Positions 1 to 8,763 are shown, counted from the first letter of the stretch. The stretch: DNA of 64,000 nt from Erythrobacter sp. (GCF_035194505.1 NZ_CP136573.1:682001-746000); one strand, 5' to 3'. Notes: generated by a model from the sequence alone, not told the origin. A program made the numbers and translations.

Positions 1-1113
1 ATTGGTCCGCAGCACGTCATAATCGCGGCTGATGCGGTTGGCTTCAGCGGCAACTGTCGGCTCGGAGGCCTGACTTGCCATCAGCGCGGCAAAGTCGCTC
101 TGCAAGGCGGCGCGGCGGGCCTGCAGGGCATCGACGGTCGCCTGACGCTCGGTGCGGATCGCCAGCAGCGAGGCATAGGCCGGATTGGGGGTTGCACCCG
201 CATCCTCGCCATAGGCGGCAGCCTGACGGGTGAGAAGCGTGACCTGCTTGGTCATGGCGACCACATCGGGGTGGCTATCGGTGAGCCCGCGCGAGCGCAG
301 CTCGGCGAGCTGGGTCTGGGCCTGCATCAGTGCCGCGCGCGGCCCGGTCGCCTGCGGTCCGCCGATGATGCTGCGCGGCGTGCTCGAAAGCTGGCCAGAG
401 ATCGCGGCCAGCGCGCTCTGCGCCGCAGCGAGATCGGCATCGACGGCGCGCAGATCGGCGCGCGAGGCCTGCACCTTGCTCGACAGGCTGTCCGTGCCGC
501 CGACCAGATCGGGAAACTGCGCCTCGAAGGCAAGGCGGCGCTGTTCGGCCGCTTCAAGCTCGCGCTTGCGCTCTTCGAGCTGGCGGTCGAGATCGCCGAT
601 CGCGGAGGAAATCCCGGCGCGGTTGCCGACCACGTGCTCTTCGCGCAGGATGTCGAGCAGCTTCTGCACCACATCGCGCGCCAGCACGGCGTTTTCGGCA
701 TCGCTCAGATCGCCGCGACCGATTTCGGCGGTGATCTCGAACAGGTTGTCCTGCTCGCTCGTCACCTTCACCTTCTTTTCGAGCTCGCCGGTCATCGCGT
801 CGATTGCGCCGCGCTCGGTCACGCCTTCGCCAAGGCGGGTGGCGGTGATTACCTTTTCGAGGTTCTTGGCGCTCGACAGGGTCTGGCGCACGCGCATGAT
901 TTCTTCCTTGCCGTCACCGGCAATGCCGAGCTGCTTGGACAGCACGTCCTCCACGTCGACATAGACGCGGGCCTTGGATTCGTAGGTGTTGGGGATCATC
1001 GCGATCACCACCCAGCCCAGAAGGCACACGCCCCAGGCCACCGCCAGCGCAATCCAGCGGCGGTGCCATACCGACCACATGGCGGCGCGCAGATCCTCGA
1101 TAAGATCGTTCAT
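1..1113 (-). CDS. XrtA-system polysaccharide chain length determinant (Wzz/GumC type), 3' part missing
   Basis: This inner-membrane protein would set the chain length of the exopolysaccharide and link the polymerase to the outer-membrane exporter encoded just upstream. The frame runs off the left edge with 371 codons present. The start ATG at 1113 lies 16 nt after the exporter stop. Residues 1-20 are cytoplasmic and basic, residues 21-40 form one membrane segment, and a periplasmic Wzz-like domain opens with PNTYESKARVYVDVEDVLS. Around residues 165-260 a long Glu/Arg/Ala-rich coiled coil follows, as in the Wzz/GumC superfamily. The C-terminal second membrane segment must lie outside the window. 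Family assignment is firm; the XrtA label rests on the neighbours. Confidence 0.88.
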   Translation of the reverse strand, partial: MNDLIEDLRAAMWSVWHRRWIALAVAWGVCLLGWVVIAMIPNTYESKARVYVDVEDVLSKQLGIAGDGKEEIMRVRQTLSSAKNLEKVITATRLGEGVTERGAIDAMTGELEKKVKVTSEQDNLFEITAEIGRGDLSDAENAVLARDVVQKLLDILREEHVVGNRAGISSAIGDLDRQLEERKRELEAAEQRRLAFEAQFPDLVGGTDSLSSKVQASRADLRAVDADLAAAQSALAAISGQLSSTPRSIIGGPQATGPRAALMQAQTQLAELRSRGLTDSHPDVVAMTKQVTLLTRQAAAYGEDAGATPNPAYASLLAIRTERQATVDALQARRAALQSDFAALMASQASEPTVAAEANRISRDYDVLRTN

Positions 1114-1129
1114 TTCGGCGCGCGCTCCG

Positions 1130-1771
1130 TTAGAACCGGCTTTCCGGGATGATGATCGTATCCCCCGGCATCAGCATGACGTTGGCGCTGGCATCGCCCT
1201 TGCGCACCAGATCGGACAGGCGCAGGCGATATTCGAGCTGCTTGGCGGTCTCGCGGTCCTGACGGATCAGCTTGGCGCGGTTCCCGGCGGCAAATTCGTT
1301 GAGCCCGCCAACCGCGATCATCGCATCGAGCACGGTCATGTTGGCGCGGAACGGCAGCGAGGCAGGCTGCGGCGTCGCACCGATGATGCGCACCTGCTGG
1401 GTGAAGTTGCCTTCGGGCGTGTTGACGATCACCGAGACAATCGGCTGCTCGATATATTTCGACAGCTCGCCGGCGATGTATTCCTGCAACTGGGTGGAGG
1501 TCTTGCCGACGGCGGGAATGTCCTGGACCAGCGGGATCGTCAGACGGCCATCGGGGCGCACGCGCACCTTGTCGGCCGAGAGTTCGGGGTTGCGCCACAC
1601 ATGGATGGTGATCTCGTCGAGCGGCCCGATGGTGTATTCCTCGGACGGCGCAATCGGAGCGTTGGCGTAGCTGGCTGAGGGCAATTCGGTGCCGGCGCCC
1701 CCGCAGCCCGCAAGCGCGAGCGGCGCCAGCAGAAGGGTGGCGAGACGGACGGGGAACAGCGATTGCAGCAT
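1130..1771 (-). CDS. Wza-type polysaccharide export lipoprotein (XrtA system)
   Basis: This 213-residue outer-membrane lipoprotein belongs to the polysaccharide biosynthesis/export family and would form or seed the channel through which the XrtA-linked exopolysaccharide leaves the cell. A lipoprotein signal peptide ends in LALAGC, with Cys22 as the lipidated residue. The Poly_export domain begins at EEYTIGPLDEITIHVWRNPE, and a SLBB-like beta-grasp segment follows (VRIIGATPQPASLPFRANMT), ending in MPGDTIIIPES. It is short compared with E. coli Wza, as is usual for exporters of this system. It is the first gene of a leftward pair with the chain length determinant, after a 204-nt gap that could hold their promoter. 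Confidence 0.92.
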   Translation of the reverse strand: MLQSLFPVRLATLLLAPLALAGCGGAGTELPSASYANAPIAPSEEYTIGPLDEITIHVWRNPELSADKVRVRPDGRLTIPLVQDIPAVGKTSTQLQEYIAGELSKYIEQPIVSVIVNTPEGNFTQQVRIIGATPQPASLPFRANMTVLDAMIAVGGLNEFAAGNRAKLIRQDRETAKQLEYRLRLSDLVRKGDASANVMLMPGDTIIIPESRF

Positions 1772-1943
1772 TGACGAGGATCCTTGGCCATTTTTCCGCC
1801 CGACCCCGACACAGGCGGCTTGCAGGAGCGACCTGCAACCTGTGCGAGACGGGCGATGCCTGTCTTCTCGCCGGAAATGGTGAACATATTGTTAGTTATA
1901 CAGCGCCAAATCGGGGCCTATCCCGCTTCGGGAAAGGCACCTT

Positions 1944-1966
1944 GCGGGGGTTAACATGGCCCCCGC
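1944..1966 (-). terminator. GC-rich hairpin downstream of the PLP decarboxylase
   Basis: A perfect 7-bp stem (GCGGGGG at 1944-1950, CCCCCGC at 1960-1966) with a 9-nt loop starts 10 nt after the decarboxylase stop. A second small hairpin, TCCCG-CTT-CGGGA, lies at 1921-1933. Neither is followed by a clear U-run on the leftward transcript, so a terminator or attenuator role is only a possibility. Confidence 0.3.
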
Positions 1967-1975
1967 GCGACGGCC

Positions 1976-3202
1976 TCAGACGAGCATTTCGGCGGCTGCA
2001 CCATGCCCGAGAAATGCGGTCGGGCTGGCGCTCGCGCCATAGGCTCCGGCGCAGAACACCGCGACCAGATCGCCCACCTCGGCATGGGGCATGGCGGCAT
2101 TGTCGGCCAGCCTGTCGAGCGGGGTGCATAGGCAGCCGACGATATTGACTTCCTCTGTCGCCTCGGCCCCGTAACGCGTTGCAATTGCTGAAGGATAATT
2201 GCGCCGCACAACCGTGCCGAAATTGCCCGAGGCCGCCAGCTGGTGGTGCAACCCTCCGTCCGTCACAAGATAGACCACGCCGTGGCTCTCCTTGCGGTCG
2301 ATCACCCGGCACAGGTAAACCCCCGCCTCGCCCACGAGGTAGCGTCCCAGTTCGATACAGAGCGCGGATTGCGCCAGGGCATCGGGCAAATGCGCCACCC
2401 GGTCTGCCAACGCCGTGCCCACGCGGACAAGATCGAGCGGCTCGTCCCCCGGAAAATAGGGAATCCCGAAGCCCCCGCCCATGTTGAGCTTGGGACAGCC
2501 GTGGCCGATTGCTTCGGTCAACTGGGCGGCGAGATCGATGACATTGCCCTGCGCCTCAATGATCGCATCAGCGCTCAGTGCCTGACTGCCGGTGAAGATG
2601 TGGAGGCCCCGCCACTCGGCCCCGCCCGCAATCAGCGACCGGGCAAGATCGGGCACCTTGTCGGCATCGACACCGAAAGGCTTGGCGCCACCGCCCATCT
2701 TCATGCCCGAACCCTTGAGCTCGAAACTGGGGTTTACGCGGATCGCGATGCGCGGCGCCTTGCCGATCCGATCGCCGATCGCCAGCGCGCGCCGCCCCTC
2801 GCCCTCGCTCTCGCAATTGAGCGTGACCCCGGCGGCAATCGCGGCTTCGAGCTCGTCATCGCGCTTGCCCGGGCCGGCGAAGCTGATCCGCGCAGGATCA
2901 ATGCCGACCGCCTGACACAGCGCCAATTCGCCCGAGGAGGCGATGTCGAACCCGTCCACCAGCGGCGCCATGTGGGCGATCACGGCAGGCAGCGGGTTGG
3001 CCTTGACCGCGTAGTTGATCCCCACCCGCGCAGGCAGGGCTGCGCGCAGCTGGGCGATGCGGGCATCGAGTTGGCTGCGCGAATAAACGAACAGCGGCGT
3101 GCGCCCTGCTTCGGCGACGAGTTCGCTCGCGCGCTTGCCACCAATGGCAAGCTCGCCGCCGATGGTTTCATAGCCGGAAGGGATCGGGCCGACGGGTTTC
3201 AT
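1976..3202 (-). CDS. PLP-dependent decarboxylase, exosortase A system-associated
   Basis: The product is a 408-residue fold-type III (alanine racemase/ornithine-diaminopimelate decarboxylase-like) enzyme of the group found in XrtA exopolysaccharide loci; its true substrate is unknown. The PLP lysine lies in NYAVKANP (K67), and glycine-rich phosphate-binding GGGFGIPYFPGDEP and CIELGRYLVGEAGVY follow, with the dimer-interface VFCAGAYG near the C-terminus. The start ATG at 3202 overlaps the ligase stop by 4 nt (ATGA), which argues for translational coupling and against the longer in-frame extension inside the ligase gene. With the ligase and the acyl carrier protein it probably prepares an amino or acyl substituent for the polysaccharide (inference). 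Confidence 0.93.
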   Translation of the reverse strand: MKPVGPIPSGYETIGGELAIGGKRASELVAEAGRTPLFVYSRSQLDARIAQLRAALPARVGINYAVKANPLPAVIAHMAPLVDGFDIASSGELALCQAVGIDPARISFAGPGKRDDELEAAIAAGVTLNCESEGEGRRALAIGDRIGKAPRIAIRVNPSFELKGSGMKMGGGAKPFGVDADKVPDLARSLIAGGAEWRGLHIFTGSQALSADAIIEAQGNVIDLAAQLTEAIGHGCPKLNMGGGFGIPYFPGDEPLDLVRVGTALADRVAHLPDALAQSALCIELGRYLVGEAGVYLCRVIDRKESHGVVYLVTDGGLHHQLAASGNFGTVVRRNYPSAIATRYGAEATEEVNIVGCLCTPLDRLADNAAMPHAEVGDLVAVFCAGAYGASASPTAFLGHGAAAEMLV

Positions 3203-4758
3203 GATGCAAATTCCTGATTGAGTTCGGCCTGCAAGGCGGTGCGATCGATCTTGCCATTGGGATTGATCGGCATCGCCTCGCGCCAGTGGATGTGGCGTGG
3301 CTGCATGAAATTGGGAAGATCGCGCTGGAGCCGCTTGGGCAGTTCCTCGGCGGCGTCGGCAGCATGGCCCGCACCGCGAACCACCAGATGGACCGCCTGC
3401 CCCAGACGCGCATCGGCAACGCCCAGCGCCACGGCTTCGGCCACCAGCCCGGTGGCAAGCGCTGCCTCCTCGATCTCCTGCGGGGAGATGCGGTTGCCCG
3501 CAGACTTGATCATCGCGTCGTGCCGTCCGGCGAAATAGAGCAAGCCATCCGCATCGCGCCGCACCCGGTCGCCCGACCACACTGCGGTGCCGCCATAGGC
3601 CGAGGCAGCGGGCGCAGGCTTGAAGCGCTCGGCGGTGCGCTCCGGGTCTTGCCAATAGCCCTGCGCCACCAGCGGCCCGCAATGGACGAGTTCGCCTTCC
3701 GCATTATCGGCGGTGACGTCACCTGCTTCATCAATAACGAGAATCTCTGCGAAAGGTATTGCCTTACCCATTGAAGTCGGGTGCGAATCTGTAACTGCCG
3801 GATCGAGATAGGTCGAGCGGAATGCCTCCGTCAGCCCGTACATCGGGAACAGCCGCGCCTCTGGGAACATCCCCCGCAAGCTGCGCACCAAATCCACGGT
3901 CAGCGCTCCGCCGCTATTGGTCAGTCGCCGCAAGGGCGCGCGCGCGTCTTCGGGCCAGTCGATCTCGGTCAGTTGCACCCACAGGGGCGGTACCGCCGCC
4001 AGCGTCGTGACGCCATGCTTCGCGCAGGCCTTGGCCACGTCCTTGGGAAAGAGGAAATCGAGCGGCACCACGCAGCCACCGGCAAACCACGTGCTCAAAA
4101 GCTGGTTCTGCCCGTAATCGAAGGACAGCGGCAGGACTGCCAGCGTGACGTCATCCTCCGCCAGAGCGAGATAATGCGCCACGCTCACCGCGCCGAGCCA
4201 CATATTGGCATGACTCAGCATCACCCCCTTGGGCCTGCCGGTGGAGCCAGAGGTGTATAGGATTGCCGCCAATGCGTCCGGGTCGGCCTGCGACGGGCCG
4301 AGCGCGCCATAGGCTTCCGCCAGCTTCAGCGCCTCGCCTTCCTCCAGCGCGCTGCAATCCCCGGTCAGATCGCCCTGCTCCAGCGAGGCAAGCCGCGAGC
4401 CCGTGCCGATCAGCAATTTCGCCCCACTGTCGGCGAGGATATGGGCCACCTGTGCGCGCTTCAGAAGCGGGTTGATCGGCACATGCACCAGCCCTGCCCG
4501 CACCGCCGCCAGCGGCAGCAGACAGGTAAGCTCGCCTTTGGCCGCCCAGCTTGCCACCCGCGCACCGGGCTCGGGCAGCCTATCGGTCAGCCACATCGCC
4601 AGCTGGCCGACACGCTGTCTTAACTGATTGTGGTTAAGCGTCACCTCGCGCAACACCAGCGCCGGGCGCTCCCCACGCCCCGCAGCCCCTGCCAATTCGG
4701 CAAGGTGGTCTAGCGGACGCGGGAGAGGATCGGGCAGTTGCGGCATGATTTGGAGCAT
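3199..4758 (-). CDS. Acyl-CoA ligase (AMP-forming), exosortase A system-associated
   Basis: This 519-residue ANL-superfamily adenylating enzyme activates a carboxylic acid as its adenylate and passes it to CoA or, more likely here, to the nearby acyl carrier protein. It has the P-loop signature LYTSGSTGRPKGVMLSH, the A5-like motif MYGLTEAF, the hinge motif YFAGRHDAMIKSAGNRISPQEIE (hinge Asp and following Lys), and the C-terminal NPNGKIDR with the catalytic lysine. Length and motif order are normal. Start codon ATG at 4758 leaves only 8 nt to the GTG of the divergent acetyltransferase; an alternative ATG at 4746 is possible. It is cotranscribed with the decarboxylase through an ATGA overlap. 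Confidence 0.93.
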   Translation of the reverse strand: MLQIMPQLPDPLPRPLDHLAELAGAAGRGERPALVLREVTLNHNQLRQRVGQLAMWLTDRLPEPGARVASWAAKGELTCLLPLAAVRAGLVHVPINPLLKRAQVAHILADSGAKLLIGTGSRLASLEQGDLTGDCSALEEGEALKLAEAYGALGPSQADPDALAAILYTSGSTGRPKGVMLSHANMWLGAVSVAHYLALAEDDVTLAVLPLSFDYGQNQLLSTWFAGGCVVPLDFLFPKDVAKACAKHGVTTLAAVPPLWVQLTEIDWPEDARAPLRRLTNSGGALTVDLVRSLRGMFPEARLFPMYGLTEAFRSTYLDPAVTDSHPTSMGKAIPFAEILVIDEAGDVTADNAEGELVHCGPLVAQGYWQDPERTAERFKPAPAASAYGGTAVWSGDRVRRDADGLLYFAGRHDAMIKSAGNRISPQEIEEAALATGLVAEAVALGVADARLGQAVHLVVRGAGHAADAAEELPKRLQRDLPNFMQPRHIHWREAMPINPNGKIDRTALQAELNQEFAS

Positions 4759-4766
4759 TCTCAGTA

Positions 4767-5756
4767 GTGATCGAAGCGCGGTATCACGATAGCGTTAACG
4801 TCTTGCAAGCGCTCACTGCGCCTGAAGCCTGTGCGCCCTTTGACCGGGCGGAGTGGTATGCCCTGCTGGCCGATACCGGCCTCACCCCGCTGATCGCGAT
4901 TGCCAGCGATGCCGAGAACGCCGCAGCGCTGGCGCTCATCGCTGATGGCGGGCACATCACGCCCTTGCGCAACTGGTATTCCTTCACATGGCGACAGCTT
5001 GCGCCGGAAAGCGCGGCGGGGGACCGGCTGCTCGAAGCCATTGCCCGCCAGTTGAAGACCCGCGGCCACCGCGTCACGCTCGAACCCGTGCCCGGCGAGG
5101 ACGGGTCTGCCGATCGGCTCGCCCGCGCGTTCCGGGCTGCGGGCTGGCAGGTGAGGCAGGAGCCGTGCGACACCAACCACATCCTCGATGTCGCTGGGCG
5201 CAGCTTTGCCGAGTATTGGGAGACCCGCCCCGGCCCCTTGCGCACCACGCTGAAGCGCAAGGCAAAGAAGGTCGAGACGCAGGTGTTCACCCGCTTCGAT
5301 TACGAAGCCTGGGACGCCTACGAGACGATCTACGCCGCCAGCTGGAAACCAGCCGAGGATCAGCCCGCGATGCTCCGCGCTTTTGCGCAGGCCGAAGGCG
5401 AGGCAGGCCGCCTGCGGCTCGGCATTGCGCGGGCCGAGGGGCTGGCGGTTGCCGCGCAGTGCTGGACGGTGGAGAACGGCGTCGCCTACATCCACAAGCT
5501 CGCCCATCTCGAAAGCCACAAGCCGCTCTCGGCCGGGACCACGCTGAGCGCCGCGCTGTTCCAGCACGTGATCGATACCGACAAGGTCAATCTCGTCGAT
5601 TTCGGCACGGGCGATCAGGGCTACAAGGCCGACTGGATGGAGGCCGTGCGCCCGCGTTTCCGGATCGATTGCCTTGATCCAGCACAGCCCAAAGCGTGGG
5701 CCCCGCTGACCAAGCGGATGTTGCGCGCGCTTGCACGCGGCCCCGCGCATGGCTAA
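4767..5756 (+). CDS. FemAB/BioF2-like GNAT acyltransferase, XrtA-associated
   Basis: The 329-residue protein resembles the FemAB-like double-GNAT acetyltransferases that accompany XrtA loci and would acylate a polysaccharide building block (role inferred). The core GNAT-like region runs from about 150 to 290, with YWETRPGPLRTTLKRKAKK resembling the basic segment of the family and a final NLVDFGTGDQGYKADW motif that is characteristic of these proteins. The start is GTG at 4767, preceded by GGAG at 4752-4755 with an 11-nt spacer. It opens the rightward arm of the locus, and its promoter must lie inside the ligase coding region, since the two start codons are separated by 8 nt. Confidence 0.85.
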   Translation: MIEARYHDSVNVLQALTAPEACAPFDRAEWYALLADTGLTPLIAIASDAENAAALALIADGGHITPLRNWYSFTWRQLAPESAAGDRLLEAIARQLKTRGHRVTLEPVPGEDGSADRLARAFRAAGWQVRQEPCDTNHILDVAGRSFAEYWETRPGPLRTTLKRKAKKVETQVFTRFDYEAWDAYETIYAASWKPAEDQPAMLRAFAQAEGEAGRLRLGIARAEGLAVAAQCWTVENGVAYIHKLAHLESHKPLSAGTTLSAALFQHVIDTDKVNLVDFGTGDQGYKADWMEAVRPRFRIDCLDPAQPKAWAPLTKRMLRALARGPAHG

Positions 5757-5798
5757 GCCCCGCCGCCACGGCCGAACACAGGGATTTTGGGCGAACCC

Positions 5799-6095
5799 AT
5801 GAACGCACTTCCGACCATTCCGGACGCAGGCAACACCGCCGCGCTTGATCAGGAACTCAAGGGCTTGATTGCCGATGTGCTCGGGCTTGATCCGGCACGG
5901 GCAGCCGCCTTCGGCCCTGAATCGGGCCTGTTCGGCCACCTTCCCGAACTGGATTCGATGGCAGTGGCGGGCCTCTTGACCGAAATGGAAGACCGGCTCG
6001 GCATCGTGATCGAAGACGATGACGTCGATGGCGAGATGCTGGAAACCTATGGCGGGCTGCTGGCCTTTGCCGCGGCCAAGCTCGCCGCCCGCTAG
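5799..6095 (+). CDS. Acyl carrier protein-like protein, XrtA-associated
   Basis: This 98-residue carrier protein has the phosphopantetheine attachment motif ELDSMAV (Ser53), followed by the conserved acidic helix LLTEMEDRLGIVIEDDDVDG. It would carry the acyl group made by the AMP ligase in the opposite arm of the locus. ATG at 5799 is preferred, because homologues of this type start close to the first helix; an in-frame TTG at 5787 would add only four residues. It sits between the acetyltransferase and the two hydrolases and is read in the same direction. Confidence 0.88.
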   Translation: MNALPTIPDAGNTAALDQELKGLIADVLGLDPARAAAFGPESGLFGHLPELDSMAVAGLLTEMEDRLGIVIEDDDVDGEMLETYGGLLAFAAAKLAAR

Positions 6096-6107
6096 ACTCG
6101 CCCCCGC

Positions 6108-6782
6108 GTGATCTCCACCTGGACCATCTCCGGCGCCGACGGCGCGACCGGCGAGGAACTGCTGGTGGCCTTCGACAAGGCGCGGAGCATGCGCGTGCTC
6201 ATCTGCCCCGCATGGTTCGACGAGGCCAACAAGCTGAGGCGATTCACCATCGAGGTGATGCGGCGGCTCGACAAGGTCGGGATCGACAGCTTCCTGCCCG
6301 ATCTGCCCGGCTGCAATGACAGCCTCGCGCCGCTCGCCCCCCAGACGCTGGCCAGCTGGAAGGCCGGAATGGCCAGCGCTGCATATCAGTTCCAAGCCAC
6401 CCATGTGCTGACCATCCGTGCCGGTGCGCTGCTTGCCCCCGATCACCTGCCCGGCTGGCTCTATGCCCCGCAATCCGGCAACAAGACCCTGCGCGGCATG
6501 ATCCGCGCCCGCACCATCGCCGCGCGCGAGGCAGGGCGCGAGGAAAAGGCCGAGGCGCTGCTGGCGCTGGGTCGCTCCGAAGGACTGGTGCTGGGCGGCT
6601 GGTCGCTTGGACCGTCGATGATCCGCTATCTCGTCGATGTCGAGCCGCGCCTCGCCGACGGCCAGAGCGAGATCGCACAGAGCGCGCTCGGTGGCCCCGG
6701 TCTGTGGCTGCGCGCCGAGCCGGACGAGGACCCGCGCCAGAGCGAAGCGCTCGCAGCGATCATCGCCGGAGACGCTGCATGA
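6108..6782 (+). CDS. Alpha/beta hydrolase-like protein, XrtA-associated (hydrolase 2 type)
   Basis: The 224-residue protein resembles the second hydrolase of XrtA loci: a strand followed by LICPAWFDEANKLRRF, then LPDLPGCNDS, which matches the H-P-F-x-E-E-x-N-K and D-L-x-G-C-G-D-S signatures of that group. The position of the usual nucleophile elbow reads LTIRAGALLA, so no serine nucleophile is present there, and it may not be a classical hydrolase. A later GGWSLGPSM looks like GxSxG but lies near the end of the fold and probably is structural. The start is GTG at 6108. Its stop overlaps the next start (ATGA at 6779-6782). Confidence 0.75.
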   Translation: MISTWTISGADGATGEELLVAFDKARSMRVLICPAWFDEANKLRRFTIEVMRRLDKVGIDSFLPDLPGCNDSLAPLAPQTLASWKAGMASAAYQFQATHVLTIRAGALLAPDHLPGWLYAPQSGNKTLRGMIRARTIAAREAGREEKAEALLALGRSEGLVLGGWSLGPSMIRYLVDVEPRLADGQSEIAQSALGGPGLWLRAEPDEDPRQSEALAAIIAGDAA

Positions 6783-7570
6783 GCCGCCTGCCCCTCTCCT
6801 TCGGCTGCGGCACCCTGCGCCTTGCCGCCACGCTCGACACCGCTCCGGGCACGTGCGGCCTGCTGATCGTTAGCGGCGGCAACGAGATCCGCTCGGGCGC
6901 ATTCGGCGGGCAGGCCGAGCTGGCCGCGCGCATCGCCCGCGCCGGCTTTCCGGTGTTCCGCTTCGATCGCCGCGGGATCGGCGACAGCGAGGGCGAGAAC
7001 CGGGGGTTCCGCCGCTCGGCCAAGGATATCGCCGCCGCGATCGAGGCTTTCCGCGCCATGGCCCCGCAGATCGAACGTGTGGTGGCTTTCGGCAATTGCG
7101 ATGCGGCCTCGGCGCTGATGCTGGCAGGCGGTACGGGCTGCGACGGGCTGGTGCTCTCCAACCCCTGGACGATCGAGCAGGACGAGAGTGCAGCCGAGCC
7201 TGACGCAACCCCGCCCCCGGCAGCGATCCGCGCGCGCTATGCCGAAAAGCTCAAGAATCCGCGCGAGATTGCCCGGCTGCTCGGCGGCGGGGTTGATCTC
7301 GGAAAACTCGCGCGTGGTCTGGTGCAATCGCTGCGCCCTGCCCCGCCGCCTTCAAGCCTTGCGCAGGAAATGCGCGAGGGGCTGGCGGGCTTCGGCGGCG
7401 ATGTGCGCATCCTGATCGCCACTGCAGACCGCACCGCGCAGGTGTTCGAAGCCGCATGGGACAAGCACGATCCGCGCATCCGCCGCTGCGAAGGCGCAGG
7501 CCACGCCTATGTCGGGCCGGAACACCGGGACTGGCTGAAAGCCGAGTTACTCTCGGCCTTGCGAGCCTAA
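6779..7570 (+). CDS. Alpha/beta hydrolase, exosortase A system-associated (hydrolase 1 type)
   Basis: This 263-residue alpha/beta hydrolase matches the first hydrolase of XrtA loci. It carries LIVSGGNEIRSGAFGGQ and FRFDRRGIGDSEGENRGF, both typical of that group. The nucleophile elbow reads FGNCDAAS, with Cys107 where most alpha/beta hydrolases have serine; this is a property of the group as far as I know. The acid Asp and the final His (GAGHAYVGP) are present. It is the last gene of the rightward arm, coupled to the gene before by a 4-nt overlap. Its stop codon overlaps the stop of the convergent methyltransferase gene. Its substrate in polysaccharide synthesis is unknown. Confidence 0.85.
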   Translation: MSRLPLSFGCGTLRLAATLDTAPGTCGLLIVSGGNEIRSGAFGGQAELAARIARAGFPVFRFDRRGIGDSEGENRGFRRSAKDIAAAIEAFRAMAPQIERVVAFGNCDAASALMLAGGTGCDGLVLSNPWTIEQDESAAEPDATPPPAAIRARYAEKLKNPREIARLLGGGVDLGKLARGLVQSLRPAPPPSSLAQEMREGLAGFGGDVRILIATADRTAQVFEAAWDKHDPRIRRCEGAGHAYVGPEHRDWLKAELLSALRA

Positions 7571-8763
7571 CGCTCGAACAGACTCACAAGCTCTACGTGC
7601 GTAGACCAGCGGAACTGGCCGACGGCACGCAGCTTCGTCAGGCGGAAGCCCGCTTCGGTCAGCACCGCGGCATCGCGCGCCCAGCTTGACGGGTTGCAGC
7701 TGACATAAACCACCCGCGCAAGCGTGCTTGCGGCAATCTCGGCCACTTGCGCTCTGGCGCCTGCTCGCGGGGGATCGAGCAGCACGGCGTCGAAGCGGTT
7801 CAACTCGGCCGGTTGCAGAGGGCTGCGGAACAGATCGCGGTGCAGCGCCAGCACCTGTCCGCCCGCGCGTGCGCCTGCGGCTTTGCAGGCGAGGTGCGCG
7901 GCTTGTTCAGCCTCGACCGCGAGCACCTTTCTGCCTTCGCGCAAGCCAAAGGCAAAGGTGCCCAGCCCCGCAAACAGATCGGCCACGATACGCGCATCAC
8001 CCAGCCACGCAGAGCTGTCTGCCAGCATCCGCGCTTCGGCATCGGCGGTCGCCTGCAGGAAAGCGCCGGGCGGCAGGCCCACCGCCACACCCGAGAGCGT
8101 CACGGTCACCGGCTCGGGCTCCCACAGCGTCTCGGGGCCATAGCCCTGATCGATTGTGAGCCGCGCCAGCCCCTGCTCGCGCGCGAAATCGAGCGCCGCC
8201 TCGGTTGGCCCGAGGCCATCGAGCGGAAAGTGCAGGAGATTGGCCTCGACGCCCTGATCCGCCAGCGTCAGATCTATCCCCACCATCCCCTTGGGGCCAT
8301 GGGCCGCCACAAAGGCGCGCAAGGGGGCAATCAGGGCGGCGAGCGCGGGGTGCAGCACCGGACATTCGGACAGGTCGACAATCCGGTGCGATCCGCCCTC
8401 GCGATAGCCGAGCACTGCGCCTTTGGCGGTGCGCAGGCCATGCAGTCCTGCGCGGCGGCGCGTGTGCGGCGGCGAGAGGTGGACAGGCAGAACCTCGTCC
8501 GGCTCCAGCCCCTGTCCCTTGGCAGCGTTGACCACGCGCTCATGCACGAACTCCGCGAGCACCGCGTCATCGGCGTGCTGCAACTGGCACCCGCCACACG
8601 TGGCGAAATGGCGGCACAGCGGCGCGATATGGTGCGCGCCCGGCGTGATGACGCCATCGGCATCGAGCTTGTCGCCCGGCACAGCGCCCGCGACATGGCG
8701 ACCGGACGGCGTGACCCCGTCGCCCTTGGCGGCGAGACGGATGATGGGTTCGGAAATGCTCAC
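7567..8763 (-). CDS. Class I SAM-dependent RNA m5U methyltransferase (RumA/TrmA type)
   Basis: The 398-residue enzyme belongs to the RumA/RlmD/TrmA family that makes 5-methyluridine in rRNA or tRNA. An iron-sulfur site is formed by C50, C56 and C59 (CRHFATCGGCQLQH) with a fourth cysteine likely in DLSECPVLHP. The SAM-binding region has DLFAGLGTFAFGL, the DPPRAG motif follows, and the catalytic cysteine lies in VYVSCNPSSWARD. The N-terminal TRAM-like part is short. The start is GTG at 8763, overlapping the nnr stop (GTGA); the longer frame upstream is nnr read in another frame. Which uridine is modified cannot be told from sequence. Confidence 0.92.
   Translation of the reverse strand: MSISEPIIRLAAKGDGVTPSGRHVAGAVPGDKLDADGVITPGAHHIAPLCRHFATCGGCQLQHADDAVLAEFVHERVVNAAKGQGLEPDEVLPVHLSPPHTRRRAGLHGLRTAKGAVLGYREGGSHRIVDLSECPVLHPALAALIAPLRAFVAAHGPKGMVGIDLTLADQGVEANLLHFPLDGLGPTEAALDFAREQGLARLTIDQGYGPETLWEPEPVTVTLSGVAVGLPPGAFLQATADAEARMLADSSAWLGDARIVADLFAGLGTFAFGLREGRKVLAVEAEQAAHLACKAAGARAGGQVLALHRDLFRSPLQPAELNRFDAVLLDPPRAGARAQVAEIAASTLARVVYVSCNPSSWARDAAVLTEAGFRLTKLRAVGQFRWSTHVELVSLFER

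Noticed and set aside
4761..6473. A 570-codon open frame on the minus strand across the acetyltransferase, ACP and hydrolase 2 genes
   Set aside because: It is antisense to three genes with recognisable motifs and its translation has no family features; long antisense frames are expected at this GC content.
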